This document shows positions 10,258 through 20,026 of a stretch of 64,000 nt of DNA, piece after piece. The stretch's first letter is position 1, and each line of letters begins with the position of its first letter. The notes below the pieces were generated by a model. The model worked only from the letters and a program-made list of their open reading frames with translations, had not been told where the DNA came from and did no database searches. The stretch is taken from assembly GCA_001942185.1 (NCBI GenBank), contig MKJV01000055.1:62001-126000 (forward strand). Direction: 5' to 3'. The position numbers and the translations under genes were made by a program. This stretch comes from Pseudonocardia sp. CNS-004. GTDB taxonomy: Bacteria > Actinomycetota > Actinomycetes > Mycobacteriales > Pseudonocardiaceae.

Positions 10258-11340
10258 TCATGCCAGTTCGTCCACGATCAGCTGGTCGATCCGGGCCGCG
10301 GTGGCGAGGCCGCCGGCCGCGAAGTGGTTGCGCATCACGGCGACGGCGACGCCGGAGTCGAGGTCGGCGAAGGCGGCGGAGCCGTTCGTGCCGACCATGC
10401 CGAACGTCGAGCCGGGCCTGCCGTGCCCGCTCGGGCGGAAGGGGGCGTAGCCGTACGTCCAGGACGCCGGGAAGCCCATCACCTCGTCCATCCCCTCGAA
10501 CGCGACCGTGGCGATCTCGGTGCGGCGGGTGGGCGACACGAGGTGATCCAGGAGCGCCGCGTAGATGCGGGCGATGCCGCGGGCGCTCATGGTGCCTTCG
10601 GCGGGGATGTCGCTGGTGAGGAGGTCGAGGCGGTTGGCATAGGCGGCGTCGGGCACCACACCCGCTGGCATCGCCCGGTCGAGCGGCGAGCCGGGCTCGG
10701 GGCGCGCCGTGCCGGAGCCGACCTGCCGGGCGACCCGCGGGAGCAGGGGCCGGGGGACGCCGAAGTGCACCTCGTCGCCGACCCCGAGCGGCTCTGTGAC
10801 GTGGGTGCGCAGCAGAGTCGAGATCGGCTGGCCGGTGGCCCGGCGCAGCGTCTCGCCGAGGAGGAACCCGAACGTCTTCGCGTGGTAGCCGAACCCGGCT
10901 CCGGGCTCCCACCACGGCGTCTCGTCGGCGACGACCGCGCACATGCGGTGCCAGTCGCACAGGTCGGTCGCGGTCGTGCCGCGGGGGAGGCCCGGCACGC
11001 CCGCGGTGTGCATCAGCACGTGGCGCAGGGTCACCCGGTCCTTTCCGTGTGCCCCGAACTCCGGCCACACCTCGGCGACGCGCATGTCGTCGGCGAGAGC
11101 GCCCCGGTCGACGAGGACGTGTGCCACCGCAGCGGCCACGCCCTTCGCGGTGGACCCGGCCCAGAACAGCGTGTCCCGCTCGACCGGCGCCCCGGTGTGC
11201 GGATCGGCCACGCCGCACGCCGCGTCGACGAGCGTCTCCCCGTGCCGGATGACGGCCACCTGCAGCCCGACTTCCGCCCCCGACGCCACCAGCTCGTCGA
11301 GCAGCGCGGCGACGGCCAGGGCAAGGCTCTCCTCGCTCAC
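10258..11340 (-). CDS. serine hydrolase, class C beta-lactamase/EstB fold
   Basis: This 360-residue protein is of the beta-lactamase-related serine hydrolase family (COG1680). The nucleophile motif is SxxK as S63-T-A-K, within [20 protein letters not shown] Tyr motif follows at GYHAKTFGFLLGETL, and GHGRPGSTFGMVGTNG sits where the third motif lies. No signal peptide is visible, so it is probably a cytoplasmic esterase or peptidase and not a resistance enzyme. GTG 11340 starts the family-length protein. The PPOX gene follows by 11 bases. The substrate is unknown. Confidence 0.82.
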   Translation of the reverse strand: MSEESLALAVAALLDELVASGAEVGLQVAVIRHGETLVDAACGVADPHTGAPVERDTLFWAGSTAKGVAAAVAHVLVDRGALADDMRVAEVWPEFGAHGKDRVTLRHVLMHTAGVPGLPRGTTATDLCDWHRMCAVVADETPWWEPGAGFGYHAKTFGFLLGETLRRATGQPISTLLRTHVTEPLGVGDEVHFGVPRPLLPRVARQVGSGTARPEPGSPLDRAMPAGVVPDAAYANRLDLLTSDIPAEGTMSARGIARIYAALLDHLVSPTRRTEIATVAFEGMDEVMGFPASWTYGYAPFRPSGHGRPGSTFGMVGTNGSAAFADLDSGVAVAVMRNHFAAGGLATAARIDQLIVDELA

Positions 11341-11395
11341 ACCACATGAGACCGCCCGTCGCGGCAGAACTCGTCGCTACCCGGGTGCAAGGTCT

Positions 11396-11459
11396 GTGAT
11401 CAGCGGAAACGGGACATCGGCTGCAGGGCTGCAGCCCATGTCCCGATCCTGCTGATCAC
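11396..11459. repeat. 64-bp palindromic element at a stop codon (family B)
   Basis: The ends GTGATCAGC and GCTGATCAC are perfect complements. The core GGGACATCGGCTGCAG and CTGCAGCCCATGTCCC pair with one mismatch around a GG loop. The TGATCA at its right end contains the stop codon of the minus-strand valS2 gene. A second member with the same TGATCAGCGGAA edge begins at the ndk stop codon (16927). Confidence 0.9.
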
Positions 11460-13984
11460 GACGGCACCAGGCGGACCTCCACGTCCAGCGACGGTCCTTC
11501 CCGGAGGTCGACCTGCTGGATCCGGCCGGCGGCCCGGACGTCCGTCTCGGCGAGCGCGAGCCTCGCGAGAACGTCCGGCGGCGCCGTCACCACGGTCGAG
11601 CTGACGTCGGTGCGCATGGAGACCTTCGCCTCCGACTTCGCGCGCCGCACCGCCGTGAGGACCTCGGTGGCGGCGGTGAGGACCTCCGGGTCGCCCGCCC
11701 GCGCGCGGAGGTCGGCCGCGTCGGGCCACGGCGCGACGTGGACGGAGCCCTCCTGCCACCACGACCACACCTCCTCCGTGACGAACGGCAGGACCGGCGC
11801 GAACAGGCGCAGCAGCACCGAGAGGGCCGTGGCCAGCCCGGCGCGCGCCGAGGCGGCGCCGTCCTCCCCGTGCTCGCCGTAGGCGCGGGCCTTCACCAGC
11901 TCCAGGTAGTCGTCGCAGAAGTGCCAGAAGAAGCGCTCCGTGACCTCCAGGGCGCGGGCGTGGTCGAGGTCCTCCAGTGCGGTTGTGGCCGCCTCGACGG
12001 TGTCGGCCAGCTCCGCGATCATGGCGCGGTCCAGCGGTGCCGTGAGGTCGCCGGGAGCGGCCCCGGTGGAGAGCGCGAACCGGCTCGCGTTGAGCACCTT
12101 GATCGCGAGCCGGCGGCCGATCTTCATCTGACCGGGGTCGAAGGCGGTGTCGGTGCCGGGGCGGGCACCGGCGGCCCAGTACCGCACGGCGTCCGAGCCG
12201 TACTGCTCCAGTAGCGCCATCGGCGTGACGACGTTGCCCTTGGACTTCGACATCTTCTTGCGGTCCGGGTCGAGGATCCAGCCGGAGATCGCGACACCCC
12301 GCCACGGCAGCGTGCCCTGCTCCGTGTGGGCGCGCAGCACCGTGGAGAACAGCCAGGTGCGGATGATGTCGTGGGCCTGCGGGCGCAGATCCATCGGGAA
12401 GACCCGTTGGAAGAGGTCGTCGTCGGTGCACCAGCCGCCCGCGATCTGCGGGCTGAGCGACGAGGTGGCCCAGGTGTCCATGACGTCCGGGTCGCCTGCG
12501 AAGCCACCGGGCACGCCGCGCTGCGCCTCGGTGTACCCGGGCGGGACGTCGGTGCTCGGGTCGACGGGCAGCGCCGCCTCGTCCGCGGCGATCGGACGGT
12601 CGTACGCGGGCTCGCCGTGCTCGTCGAGCGGGTACCAGACGGGGAACGGCACGCCGAAGAAGCGCTGCCGGCTGACCAGCCAGTCGCCGTTCAGGCCCTC
12701 GACCCAGTTCTCGTAGCGGGCGCGCATGTGCGCGGGGTGCCACGCCAGCTCGCGGCCGCGTTCCAGCAGCGCCTCCCGCAGGCCGGCGTCGCGGCCGCCG
12801 TTGCGCACGTACCACTGGCGGGTGGTGACGATCTCGAGCGGCTTGTCGCCCTTCTCGTAGAACTTGACGGCGTGGGTGATCCGCTCCGGTTCGCCGACCA
12901 GCCTGCCCTTGTCGCGCAGCATCGTGACCAGCCGCTCCCGGGCGGTGTGCACGGTGGCCCCGGCCAGCCGGGCGTAGGCCGGGCCGTCGACGCCGGGAGG
13001 CGGGTCGGGGAGGAACCGGCCGTCGGGGCCCACCACGGTGCGGGTGGGCAGCTGCAGCTCACGCCACCACAGCACGTCGGTGGTGTCGCCGAACGTGCAG
13101 ACCATCGCGATGCCGGTGCCCTTGCTCGGGTCGGCGGCCCGGTGGGTGAGCACCGGCACCTCGACGTCGAACAGGGGAGTGCGGACGCGCGTGCCGTGCA
13201 GCGGGCGGTAGCGCTCGTCGTCGGGGTGGGCCACCAGCGCGACGCACGCCGGCAGCAGCTCCGGCCGGGTGGTGGCGATCTCCAGGTCGGCGCCGTCGGC
13301 GCGGGTGAACAGCAGCCGGTGGAACGCGGCAGGGCGCTCGCGGTCCTCCAGCTCGGCCTGCGCCACGGCCGTGCGGAACGTGACGTCCCACAGGGTGGGG
13401 GCCTCTGCCAGGTAGGCCTCGCCGCGGCCGAGGTTGCGCAGGAACGCCCGCTGCGCGGCCACCCTCGCCGGGACGCCGATCGTGCGGTAGGTCATCGACC
13501 AGTCGACCGACAGCCCGAGCCGGCGCCAGAGCTCCTCGAACGCGACCTCGTCGGCCTCGGTGAGCCGCTCGCAGAGCTCGATGAAGTTGCGCCGCGACAC
13601 CGGGACCTGGCGATCGCCGGGCTTCGCCGGGGGTTCGAACCCGGGGTCGTAGGCGAGCGCGGGGTCGCAGCGCACGCCGTAGTGGTTCTGCACCCGCCGC
13701 TCGGTGGGCAGTCCGTTGTCGTCCCAGCCCATCGGGTAGAACACCGCGCGCCCGCGCATCCGTTGGTACCGCGCGACGACGTCGGTGTGGGTGTAGGAGA
13801 ACACGTGCCCGACGTGCAGCGACCCGCTCACCGTCGGCGGCGGGGTGTCGATCGCGAACACGGCTTCCCGCGGCCGCGTGCGGTCGAACCGGTGTACGCC
13901 CAGCTCGTCCCAACGGGAGGCCCACTTCGGCTCGAGGCCGTCGATCGTGGGCCGCTCCGGCAGGGCGGGGACCGGGGTTGTCAT
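11456..13984 (-). CDS. second, divergent valyl-tRNA synthetase
   Basis: This 842-residue class I synthetase differs from the neighbouring valS. It opens with [19 protein letters not shown] and has [14 protein letters not shown] as the HIGH motif, [17 protein letters not shown] after it, the editing domain, then [17 protein letters not shown] and KKMSKSKGN. These features fit the archaeal-like ValS branch found as an extra gene in many actinomycetes. The frame is intact, which is notable among neighbours with errors. ATG 13984 is the start; upstream extension in frame is non-coding. It may back up valS or confer resistance to a ValRS inhibitor; nothing adjacent decides this. Confidence 0.88.
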   Translation of the reverse strand: MTTPVPALPERPTIDGLEPKWASRWDELGVHRFDRTRPREAVFAIDTPPPTVSGSLHVGHVFSYTHTDVVARYQRMRGRAVFYPMGWDDNGLPTERRVQNHYGVRCDPALAYDPGFEPPAKPGDRQVPVSRRNFIELCERLTEADEVAFEELWRRLGLSVDWSMTYRTIGVPARVAAQRAFLRNLGRGEAYLAEAPTLWDVTFRTAVAQAELEDRERPAAFHRLLFTRADGADLEIATTRPELLPACVALVAHPDDERYRPLHGTRVRTPLFDVEVPVLTHRAADPSKGTGIAMVCTFGDTTDVLWWRELQLPTRTVVGPDGRFLPDPPPGVDGPAYARLAGATVHTARERLVTMLRDKGRLVGEPERITHAVKFYEKGDKPLEIVTTRQWYVRNGGRDAGLREALLERGRELAWHPAHMRARYENWVEGLNGDWLVSRQRFFGVPFPVWYPLDEHGEPAYDRPIAADEAALPVDPSTDVPPGYTEAQRGVPGGFAGDPDVMDTWATSSLSPQIAGGWCTDDDLFQRVFPMDLRPQAHDIIRTWLFSTVLRAHTEQGTLPWRGVAISGWILDPDRKKMSKSKGNVVTPMALLEQYGSDAVRYWAAGARPGTDTAFDPGQMKIGRRLAIKVLNASRFALSTGAAPGDLTAPLDRAMIAELADTVEAATTALEDLDHARALEVTERFFWHFCDDYLELVKARAYGEHGEDGAASARAGLATALSVLLRLFAPVLPFVTEEVWSWWQEGSVHVAPWPDAADLRARAGDPEVLTAATEVLTAVRRAKSEAKVSMRTDVSSTVVTAPPDVLARLALAETDVRAAGRIQQVDLREGPSLDVEVRLVPS

Positions 13985-14057
13985 GCGGCAACGGTAGTGC
14001 CGTCGATGCGACGCCCGCCCCGGGTTCCACCCGGTACCGGCTCGTAGACTCGCGGGG

Positions 14058-15535
14058 GTGAGCGACGAGCGCGACGAGCGGCCCGAGGGCGAGGGCGGGA
14101 TCGAGACGCCCGAGGACGCGGTGGTGTCGCACGTCCTCGACGCCATCCGCGGTGGCGACACCCCGGACGTGGTGCCCGCGCAGTCGTCCACGCTGGGCTT
14201 CGCGGAGTTCCTCGCCGTCGAGCAGGAGCTGAACCGGCGCTGGCCGGAGACGGTCATGGAGCCCTCGCTCGAGCGGATCTCCACGCTGGTCGACGTGCTC
14301 GGCGAGCCGCACCGCGGCTACCCGGTGGTGCACCTGACGGGCACCAACGGCAAGACCTCCACCGCGCGCATGGTCGACGCCATCCTCTCCGAGGTGGGGC
14401 TGCGCACCGGCCGCTACACCAGCCCGCACCTGCAGCGCGCCACCGAGCGGATCAACATCGACAACCGGCCGGTCACCCCCGAGCGGTACGTGCAGATCTA
14501 CCGGGACGTCGAACCCTTCCTGGAGCTCGTCGACGTCAAGGAGGGCGTCCCGCTCTCGAAGTTCGAGGTGCTCACGGCGATGGCGTTCTCGGCCTTCGCC
14601 GACGCCCCGGTCGAGGCGGCGATCGTCGAGGTGGGCCTGGGTGGGCGCTGGGACGCCACCAACGTCGCCGACGGTTCGGTCGCGGTGATCACCCCGATCG
14701 GTCTCGACCACGCGGAGTACCTCGGCACCGACATCCTCGGCATCGCGCGGGAGAAGGCGGGCATCATCAAGCCCGGCGCCGTCGCGGTGCTGGCCGCCCA
14801 GGACAAGGCCGTGGCCGACGTGCTGCTGGAGCGCTGCGTCGAGGTCGACGCGCAGGTGGCGCGCGAGGGTGTCGAGTTCGGTGTGCGCGAGCGGGAGATC
14901 GCCGTGGGCGGGCAGCGCCTGGAGCTGCAGGGCCTGGGCGGCACCTACGACGACATCTTCCTGCCGCTGCACGGCGAGCACCAGGCGAACAACGCGGCGC
15001 TGGCGCTGGCCGCGGCGGAGGCGCTGGTGGGCGCGGGCCCGCAGCAGCCGCTCGACGCCGACGTGGTGCGGGCGGCGTTCGCGGGCGTGCTCTCGCCGGG
15101 GCGGCTGGAACGGCTCGCGGCCGGGCAGGGTGTCCCCACCGTGCTCGCCGACGCCGCCCACAACCCGCACGGTGCCCGCGCGCTCGCGGCCGCGCTCACC
15201 ACCGAGTTCCGGTTCACCCGCTCGTCGGGGTGCTCGGGGTGATGCGGGAGAAGGACGTCCGCGGCATCCTCGCCGAGCTGGAGCCGGTGCTGCAGGAGGT
15301 CGTGATCACGGCCAACTCCTCGCCGCGGGCCATGGACCCCGACGAGCTGGGCGCGCTCGCCGTCGAGGTGTTCGGCTCCGGCCGGGTGAGCGTCGAGCCG
15401 CTGCTGCGCGCGGCCGTCGAACAGGCTCGGGAGCTCGCGGAGGAGGGCGGCGAGTCCGGCGTCGGGGTCGTCGTCACCGGTTCGGTCGTCACGGCGGGCG
15501 AGGTGCGCGCCCTCTTCGGCAGGGAACCGGCATGA
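14058..15535 (+). CDS. folC: dihydrofolate synthase / folylpolyglutamate synthase, one frame change
   Basis: This Mur-ligase-family enzyme of about 492 residues adds glutamate to dihydropteroate and folates. It starts at GTG 14058. The ATP loop is [19 protein letters not shown] (near residue 95); [13 protein letters not shown] and [14 protein letters not shown] follow. Near 15222 the frame breaks within [15 protein letters not shown]; adding one G restores it and the protein ends at 15535. The first 50 residues are an acidic extension common in actinobacteria. The stop overlaps the ATG of the DUF4233 gene, the usual partner downstream of folC. Confidence 0.95.
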
Positions 15536-15909
15536 CGGCCCCCGACCCGATGAAGGGGTTGCGCGGGGTCTACGCGGCCACGCTCACGCTCGAGGCGATC
15601 GTCGTGGCGCTCTCCCTGCTCGTGCTGTCGAAGTTCGGCGAGGGAGCCACGGCGTTCGGCGTCACGGTGATCGTCGCCCTGGCCGTGGCGATGATCGTCG
15701 CGGCGGGCGTGCAGCGCAGGCCGTGGGGGCTCTGGTTCGCGCTCGGCCTGCAGGCGGTGATGATCCTCTGTGGGCTGCTCGTGCCTGCGCTGGGCGTGAT
15801 GGGTGTGGTGTTCGCGCTGGTGTGGGCCGCGATCTTGCTGATGCGCCGCGACCTCATGGGCAAGATGGCCCGTGGCGAGCTGCCGAGCCAGCAGGTGCGC
15901 GAACCGTAA
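15532..15909 (+). CDS. DUF4233 membrane protein
   Basis: This 125-residue protein has four predicted membrane helices (TLTLEAIVVALSLLVLSKF, FGVTVIVALAVAMIVAAGV, WGLWFALGLQAVMILCGLLV and MGVVFALVWAAILLM). It is coupled to folC by an ATGA overlap. DUF4233 follows folC in mycobacteria and many other actinobacteria. Its function is unknown; the constant position suggests a link to folate metabolism or simply co-expression. Confidence 0.9.
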   Translation: MTAPDPMKGLRGVYAATLTLEAIVVALSLLVLSKFGEGATAFGVTVIVALAVAMIVAAGVQRRPWGLWFALGLQAVMILCGLLVPALGVMGVVFALVWAAILLMRRDLMGKMARGELPSQQVREP

Positions 15910-15945
15910 GGGTCTTTCGGGCGATTCGTCCGCCACGCTGTGGGC

Positions 15946-16497
15946 ATGGTCGTTCGAACCCGTCCGCTCGTCTGGATCCTGATCGCCGCCGGCGCGGTGC
16001 TCGCGGTGGTGGCGCTCGCGCTCTTCCAGCCCTGGAAGCTCGTGATCGACGAGCGCGTGGCCGAGGCCGCGCCGGCCGCCGCTGCGGCGGCACCGGTCGT
16101 ACCCCATGCACCCGACGCGCCGGCGGCGCCTGCCGAGCCGGTGGTGGTCGCCCGTGGCGAGCTGATCAGCCACGAGCACGACAGCAGCGGTTCGGTGGTC
16201 GTCGTGGAGCTCCCGGACGGCTCCCGGGTGCTGCGGCTGGAAGAGCTGGACACCAGCAACGGGCCCGACCTGCACGTGTGGATCACCGATGCCCCGGTGC
16301 TCGAGGGCCGCGACGGGTGGGGTGTCTTCGACGACGGCCGGTTCGTGGACCTCGGCGAGCTGAAGGGCAACATCGGCAGCTCGAACTACCCGCTGCCGCC
16401 CGAGATCGACCTCGCCGAGCTGTCCAGCGTGACGGTCTGGTGCGCGCGGTTCGCGGTGTCGTTCGCCGCAGCCGACCTGGAACCGGTGGCCGCGTGA
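15946..16497 (+). CDS. DM13-domain membrane-anchored protein
   Basis: This 183-residue protein has one N-terminal membrane anchor (LVWILIAAGAVLAVVALALF), an Ala/Pro linker of about 30 residues, and a DM13 domain. The domain's typical features are GSRVLRLEELDTSNGPDLHVWITD, LGELKGNIGSSNYPLP and a late cysteine in TVWCARFAV. DM13 domains are thought to be redox or electron-transfer modules; direct proof in bacteria is sparse. The start ATG 15946 is 36 bases after the DUF4233 stop. It lies in the folC-ndk interval and is probably co-transcribed. Confidence 0.85.
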   Translation: MVVRTRPLVWILIAAGAVLAVVALALFQPWKLVIDERVAEAAPAAAAAAPVVPHAPDAPAAPAEPVVVARGELISHEHDSSGSVVVVELPDGSRVLRLEELDTSNGPDLHVWITDAPVLEGRDGWGVFDDGRFVDLGELKGNIGSSNYPLPPEIDLAELSSVTVWCARFAVSFAAADLEPVAA

Positions 16498-16518
16498 GGC
16501 GCCGATACCCTCGTCCGC

Positions 16519-16929
16519 GTGACTGAACGCACCCTGGTCCTCGTCAAGCCCGACGGCGTGCAGCGCCGCCTGATCGGCGAGGTCATCTCCCGTATCGAGC
16601 GCAAGGGGCTCGATGTCGTCGCGCTCGAGCTGCGCACCGTCGAGCGCGAGCTCGCCGAGCAGCACTACGCCGAGCACGACGGCAAGCCGTTCTTCGGCGA
16701 CCTGCTGGAGTTCATCACCTCCGGCAAGGTGCTCGCGGCCGTGGTGGAGGGCCCGCGGGCCATCGCCGCGTTCCGCCAGCTCGCCGGCGGCACCGACCCG
16801 GTCGAGAAGGCCACGCCGGGCACGATCCGCGGTGACTTCGGCCTGGAGACGCAGTACAACCTCGTGCACGGCTCCGACTCGCCGGAGAGCGCCGCCCGGG
16901 AGATCAAGCTCTGGTTCCCGAACCTCTGA
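16519..16929 (+). CDS. ndk: nucleoside diphosphate kinase
   Basis: This complete 136-residue NDK equilibrates nucleoside di- and triphosphates with ATP. It opens with [19 protein letters not shown] and carries the active-site histidine in [12 protein letters not shown] near residue 118. Length and order match bacterial NDKs. GTG 16519 is the start. Its stop codon TGA is the first three bases of a TGATCA palindromic element. It is in its expected place downstream of folC. Confidence 0.97.
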   Translation: MTERTLVLVKPDGVQRRLIGEVISRIERKGLDVVALELRTVERELAEQHYAEHDGKPFFGDLLEFITSGKVLAAVVEGPRAIAAFRQLAGGTDPVEKATPGTIRGDFGLETQYNLVHGSDSPESAAREIKLWFPNL

Positions 16930-16988
16930 TCAGCGGAAGTGGTGCCGGGGCGGCAGATCTGTCGCCTCGACACCACTCGTGGTGATCA
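16927..16988. repeat. 62-bp palindromic element at the ndk stop codon (family B)
   Basis: TGATCA at both ends, GTGGTG pairing with CACCAC, and a nearly palindromic centre GGCGGCAGATCTGTCGCC. The left edge TGATCAGCGGAA is identical to one edge of the element at 11396-11459. Both elements start on a TGA stop codon. It lies between convergent genes and could terminate both. Confidence 0.85.
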
Positions 16989-16994
16989 TCGCTG

Positions 16995-17829
16995 CTACGC
17001 CACCCGGTCGCGCTGGAGCGCCCGCAGCTCCACCGGGTCGTGGGCGCTGAACACGGTGACCTGGTCGCCGTGTTCGCGCAGGGAGCTCACGCAGCCGGTC
17101 CTGGTTGGCGAGCCGCAACCCGCGTGCGGTCTCCATCCGGGTCTGCATGTAGCGCAGGGCAGGCGGGCAGCTGGGCGCGGTGTGCATCTCGTCGTGGTGG
17201 AAGTACGCGTCGCCCGCGTGCAGCAACCAGCCGTCGCCGTCGCGCACGGCCACCCCGGTGTGGCCCACGGTGTGGCCGGTCAGCGGGACGAGGCGGATGT
17301 CCGCGGCGACGCCCGGCAGCTCCCGGACCGCGGTGAAGCCGAACCAGTCGTCGCCGCGCGGGTCGTGCGTGACCCACTGCGGCCCGTGCGCCCACTGGGC
17401 CCGCGGGTAGCGCGTGCGTTCGACCGAGGTGCGTGCCGCCCGCGCGGCCTCCAGCTCGCTGCGCAGGACGTGCACGCGCGCGTCCGGGAAGTCGCGCAGC
17501 CCGCCCGCGTGGTCGAGGTCGAGGTGGGTGAGGACGATGTCGCGCACGTCCTCGGCGCGGAACCCCATGTGCTCGACCTGCCGCAGCGCGGTCTCGGGCT
17601 CGGCGAGCACCGGCCGGGCCATCCGGCGGAACGACCGGGTGAGCGAGGCGTCCGGGTTCCGGACGTCGTCCGTGCCGTACCCGGTGTCCACCAGCACGAG
17701 CCCGTGGCCGGCCTCGACCAGCAGGCAGTGGCAGATCATCTCGGCGGTCGCGAGCAGCGAGCCGGTGCCGCTCACGAGGCGGCCGCCGTAGGGGCGCATC
17801 GTGCCGCAGTTGAGGTGGTGGATCCTCAT
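16995..17829 (-). CDS. metallo-beta-lactamase-fold hydrolase (N-acyl homoserine lactonase-like), frame change near the end
   Basis: This MBL protein of about 278 residues opens with MRIHHLNCGTMRPYGG. It has the zinc motif THLDLDHAGG (HxDxDH), GHTVGHTGV with the third histidine, and HAGDAYFHHDE with the bridging aspartate. This layout is that of quorum-quenching lactonases and related hydrolases. Near 17080 the frame moves; the shifted frame continues LREHGDQVTVFSAHDPVEL and stops at 16995, as in relatives. The shift here is net +1 or -2, unlike the simple one-base losses elsewhere. The start overlaps the TetR stop, so the TetR protein probably controls it. The real substrate is unknown. Confidence 0.85.
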
Positions 17830-18404
17830 GCCTGGCTCCGTTCCGGTGCGAGCAGGGCACGCAGGTGCGTGCCCACGGTCTGCAGTGGTGTGACGTCCCG
17901 GCGGGTGCGGGCGAGCAGGATGGCGCCCTCGACGGCGGCGACGAGCACGGTGGCCAGCCCGTCGGCGCCCTGGACGCCTGCCGCGCGCAGGTGCTGGGCG
18001 ACCAGCCGTTCCCACGAGTCGTAGACCCCCTCGCACGCCACCCGGATCGGCTCGCTCTGGGCTGCGGCGTCGAGCGCGACGGTGGCGACGGGGCAGCCTT
18101 CGCGGAAGTCGGTGGCGACGAGGTGCTCGCCGAGCGCGGCCAGGATCCGGTCGAACGCGACGGCGGGGTCCGTGGTGCCCGCGAGCGCGGCTGCGATGGC
18201 GGCACACAGCTCCTCGCCGGACCGTTGCAGCGACTCGACGGCGAGCTGTTCCTTCCCGCCGGGGAAGTGGAAGTACAGCGAGCCCTTCGGCAGGCCGCCC
18301 TCGGCGAGCACCTGGTTCAGCCCGGTGGCGTGGTAGCCCTGCGCGCGGAACAGGGTGGCCGCGGTCCGGATGGCGCGGTCCCGCGTGTCGGTTCTCCTGG
18401 GCAC
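17826..18404 (-). CDS. TetR-family regulator, LmrA/YxaF type
   Basis: This 192-residue regulator starts at GTG 18404 (PRRTDTRDRAIRTAATLFR). The HTH reads GYHATGLNQVLAEGGLPKGSLYFHFPGGKEQL. The ligand domain has the LmrA/YxaF hallmark DFREGCPVATVALDAA. It overlaps the lactonase-like gene by 4 bases and has a palindrome AGACCGGTCT just upstream, so self-repression plus control of the hydrolase is the natural reading. In the raw sequence it is in one open frame with the upstream WYL gene; see that entry for why I separate them. Confidence 0.85.
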   Translation of the reverse strand: MPRRTDTRDRAIRTAATLFRAQGYHATGLNQVLAEGGLPKGSLYFHFPGGKEQLAVESLQRSGEELCAAIAAALAGTTDPAVAFDRILAALGEHLVATDFREGCPVATVALDAAAQSEPIRVACEGVYDSWERLVAQHLRAAGVQGADGLATVLVAAVEGAILLARTRRDVTPLQTVGTHLRALLAPERSQA

Positions 18405-18410
18405 GCCGCA

Positions 18411-18433
18411 AACTATAGAGACCGGTCTACTGA
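18411..18433. promoter_or_regulatory. probable operator of the TetR regulator
   Basis: The centre AGACCGGTCT (18419-18428) is a perfect 10-base palindrome in an AT-richer stretch reading TATAG on its left and ACTGACTA on its right. It lies 15 bases before the TetR start. LmrA/QdoR-type regulators in Bacillus bind TAGAC-C-GTCTA-like boxes, so this is a good match to the family. Binding itself is inference. Confidence 0.6.
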
Positions 18434-19391
18434 CTATCAACGCCGCCGAGCGTCGCGAGGCGCGGGCGAGGCGGACAGCGGCCTCCCGCAGCTCCGCGGG
18501 CTCCACTACCTCCGCCTCGAAACCGAGCCGGACGACGTGCATGGCGACCCAGTCCAGGTCCACCCCGCCGACGACCAGCACGCACCAGCCGTCGCAGTCG
18601 TCGTCGACGCGTGCCACCTGGGGTGGCACCAGCTCTCGCACCCGCTCGGCCGGGGCGTGCAGCCGCACCCGGGCCAGATGGGGGTACGCGGCCTCGGTCA
18701 CGGCCCGTTGCACGTAGGTGACCGGGTCCGGGTGCTCCCGCGGGCGGAAACGCCACGTCGTGGCGGTCACGTCGCGCATCCGGTCCAGCCGGAACGTGCG
18801 CCAGTCGGCCCGCTCGACGTCCCACGCCATGAGGTACCAGCGCCGGGCGGTCGTGACCATCCGCACGGGCTCGACCGTGCGCTCCCGCTCGTCACGGCCG
18901 CGGGCGGCGTAGCGGAACCGCACCCGCACGGCGTCGCGGCAGGCGCGCGCGAGCGTCACCAGCAGCTCCGCGTCGATCTCGATCGCCGGCCCGACGAGGG
19001 TCTCGGTGGCGCCGTGCACGGCGCGCACCTCGCCGCGCAGCCGAGGCGGCATCACCTGGTCGAGCTTGGCGAGGGCCCGCAGCGCCGCCTCGCCCGCCCC
19101 GGCGACCGTGCCCGCCGACGCCAGTCGCAGCGACACGGCCGTCGCGATCGCCTCCTCGTCGTCGAGGAGCAGCGGGGGCAGCCGCGTGCCCGCGCCGAGC
19201 GAGTAGCCGCCGCCGACTCCCGCGGTGGCGTGCACGGGGTAGCCGAGCGCGCGCAGCCGCTCGACGTCGCGGCGCACGGAACGGTCGGTGACCCGCAGCT
19301 CGGCGGCGAGCTCCGTGGCCGTCCAGGACGGCCGCCGCTGTAGCAGGGCGAGCAGTCGCAGCACCCGTTCGGTGGTCGCCTCGACGGTCAC
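18427..19391 (-). CDS. WYL-domain HTH transcriptional regulator
   Basis: This is a DeoR/HTH_11-type regulator of about 321 residues. The N-terminal winged helix (TATELAAELRVTDRSVRRDVERLRALGYPV) is followed by GVGGGYSLGAG. The WYL ligand domain has ARRWYLMAWDVERADWRTFRLDRM, and a WCX-like C-terminal part ends LVVGGVDLDWVAMHVVRLG. As printed, the frame reads through without stop into TetR. One missing G near 18458 would instead give a stop at 18427, which is the usual length for this family. I prefer two genes; a true WYL-TetR fusion is the alternative. Confidence 0.78.
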
Positions 19392-19452
19392 TCCGCCACC
19401 TTCCCACGAATCACGGAACGATCCTGTCCGCTATCTGCGGGAGGCTGCTGCC

Positions 19453-20025
19453 ATGACCGAACAGACCTGGAACGCGATGCTCCGGGACCAGCTCTCCTGG
19501 CACTGGACCCACCAGCTGCGCGACCGCCTCGACGGGATCACCGACGACGAGTACTTCTGGGAGCCTGCACCCGGCTCGTGGAACGTGCGCCCGCGCGGCA
19601 CCGGCACCGCACCGGTGCAGGCCGGCTCCGGCGCGGTGACCATCGACTTCGCGTTTCCGGTGCCCGAACCGCCGCCGTTCACGACGATCGCGTGGCGGCT
19701 CGGCCACGTGATCGTGGGGGTGCTCGCCATGCGCAACGCTTCGCACTTCGGCCGCGCCGCCACCGGCTACGAGTCGTTCGCCTACGCCGCCACCGCGGCC
19801 GAGGCGCTGGCACAGCTCGACGCGGAGTACGCCACGTGGACGGCCGGGGTCGAGTCGCTCGGGGAGGACGGCCTTGCCCGCCCGTGCGGCCCGGCCGAAG
19901 GGCCCTACGCCGAGCTGTCGATGGCGGCGCTGGTGCTGCACATCAACCGCGAGACGATCCACCACCTGTCCGAGGTCTGCCTGCTGCGCGACCTCTACCT
20001 GCACACCTCAGGGAAGGCGAGCTGA
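19453..20025 (+). CDS. DinB-family protein
   Basis: This 190-residue four-helix-bundle protein is of the DinB/YfiT superfamily. It opens with LRDQLSWHWTHQLRDRLDGITDDEYFWEPAPGSWNVRPR. Metal-ligand-like histidines are in TIAWRLGHVIVGV and in LHINRETIHHLSEVCLLRDL. Many such proteins are thiol-dependent transferases (mycothiol or bacillithiol), but the substrate here is unknown. ATG 19453 is 61 bases from the divergent WYL gene. The VOC gene follows after 1 base, so the two form an operon. Confidence 0.87.
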   Translation: MTEQTWNAMLRDQLSWHWTHQLRDRLDGITDDEYFWEPAPGSWNVRPRGTGTAPVQAGSGAVTIDFAFPVPEPPPFTTIAWRLGHVIVGVLAMRNASHFGRAATGYESFAYAATAAEALAQLDAEYATWTAGVESLGEDGLARPCGPAEGPYAELSMAALVLHINRETIHHLSEVCLLRDLYLHTSGKAS

Positions 20026-20026
20026 C

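Noticed and set aside
12326..14047. Open frame of 573 codons on the plus strand opposite valS2
   Set aside because: Same shadow effect; the minus strand has complete synthetase motifs.
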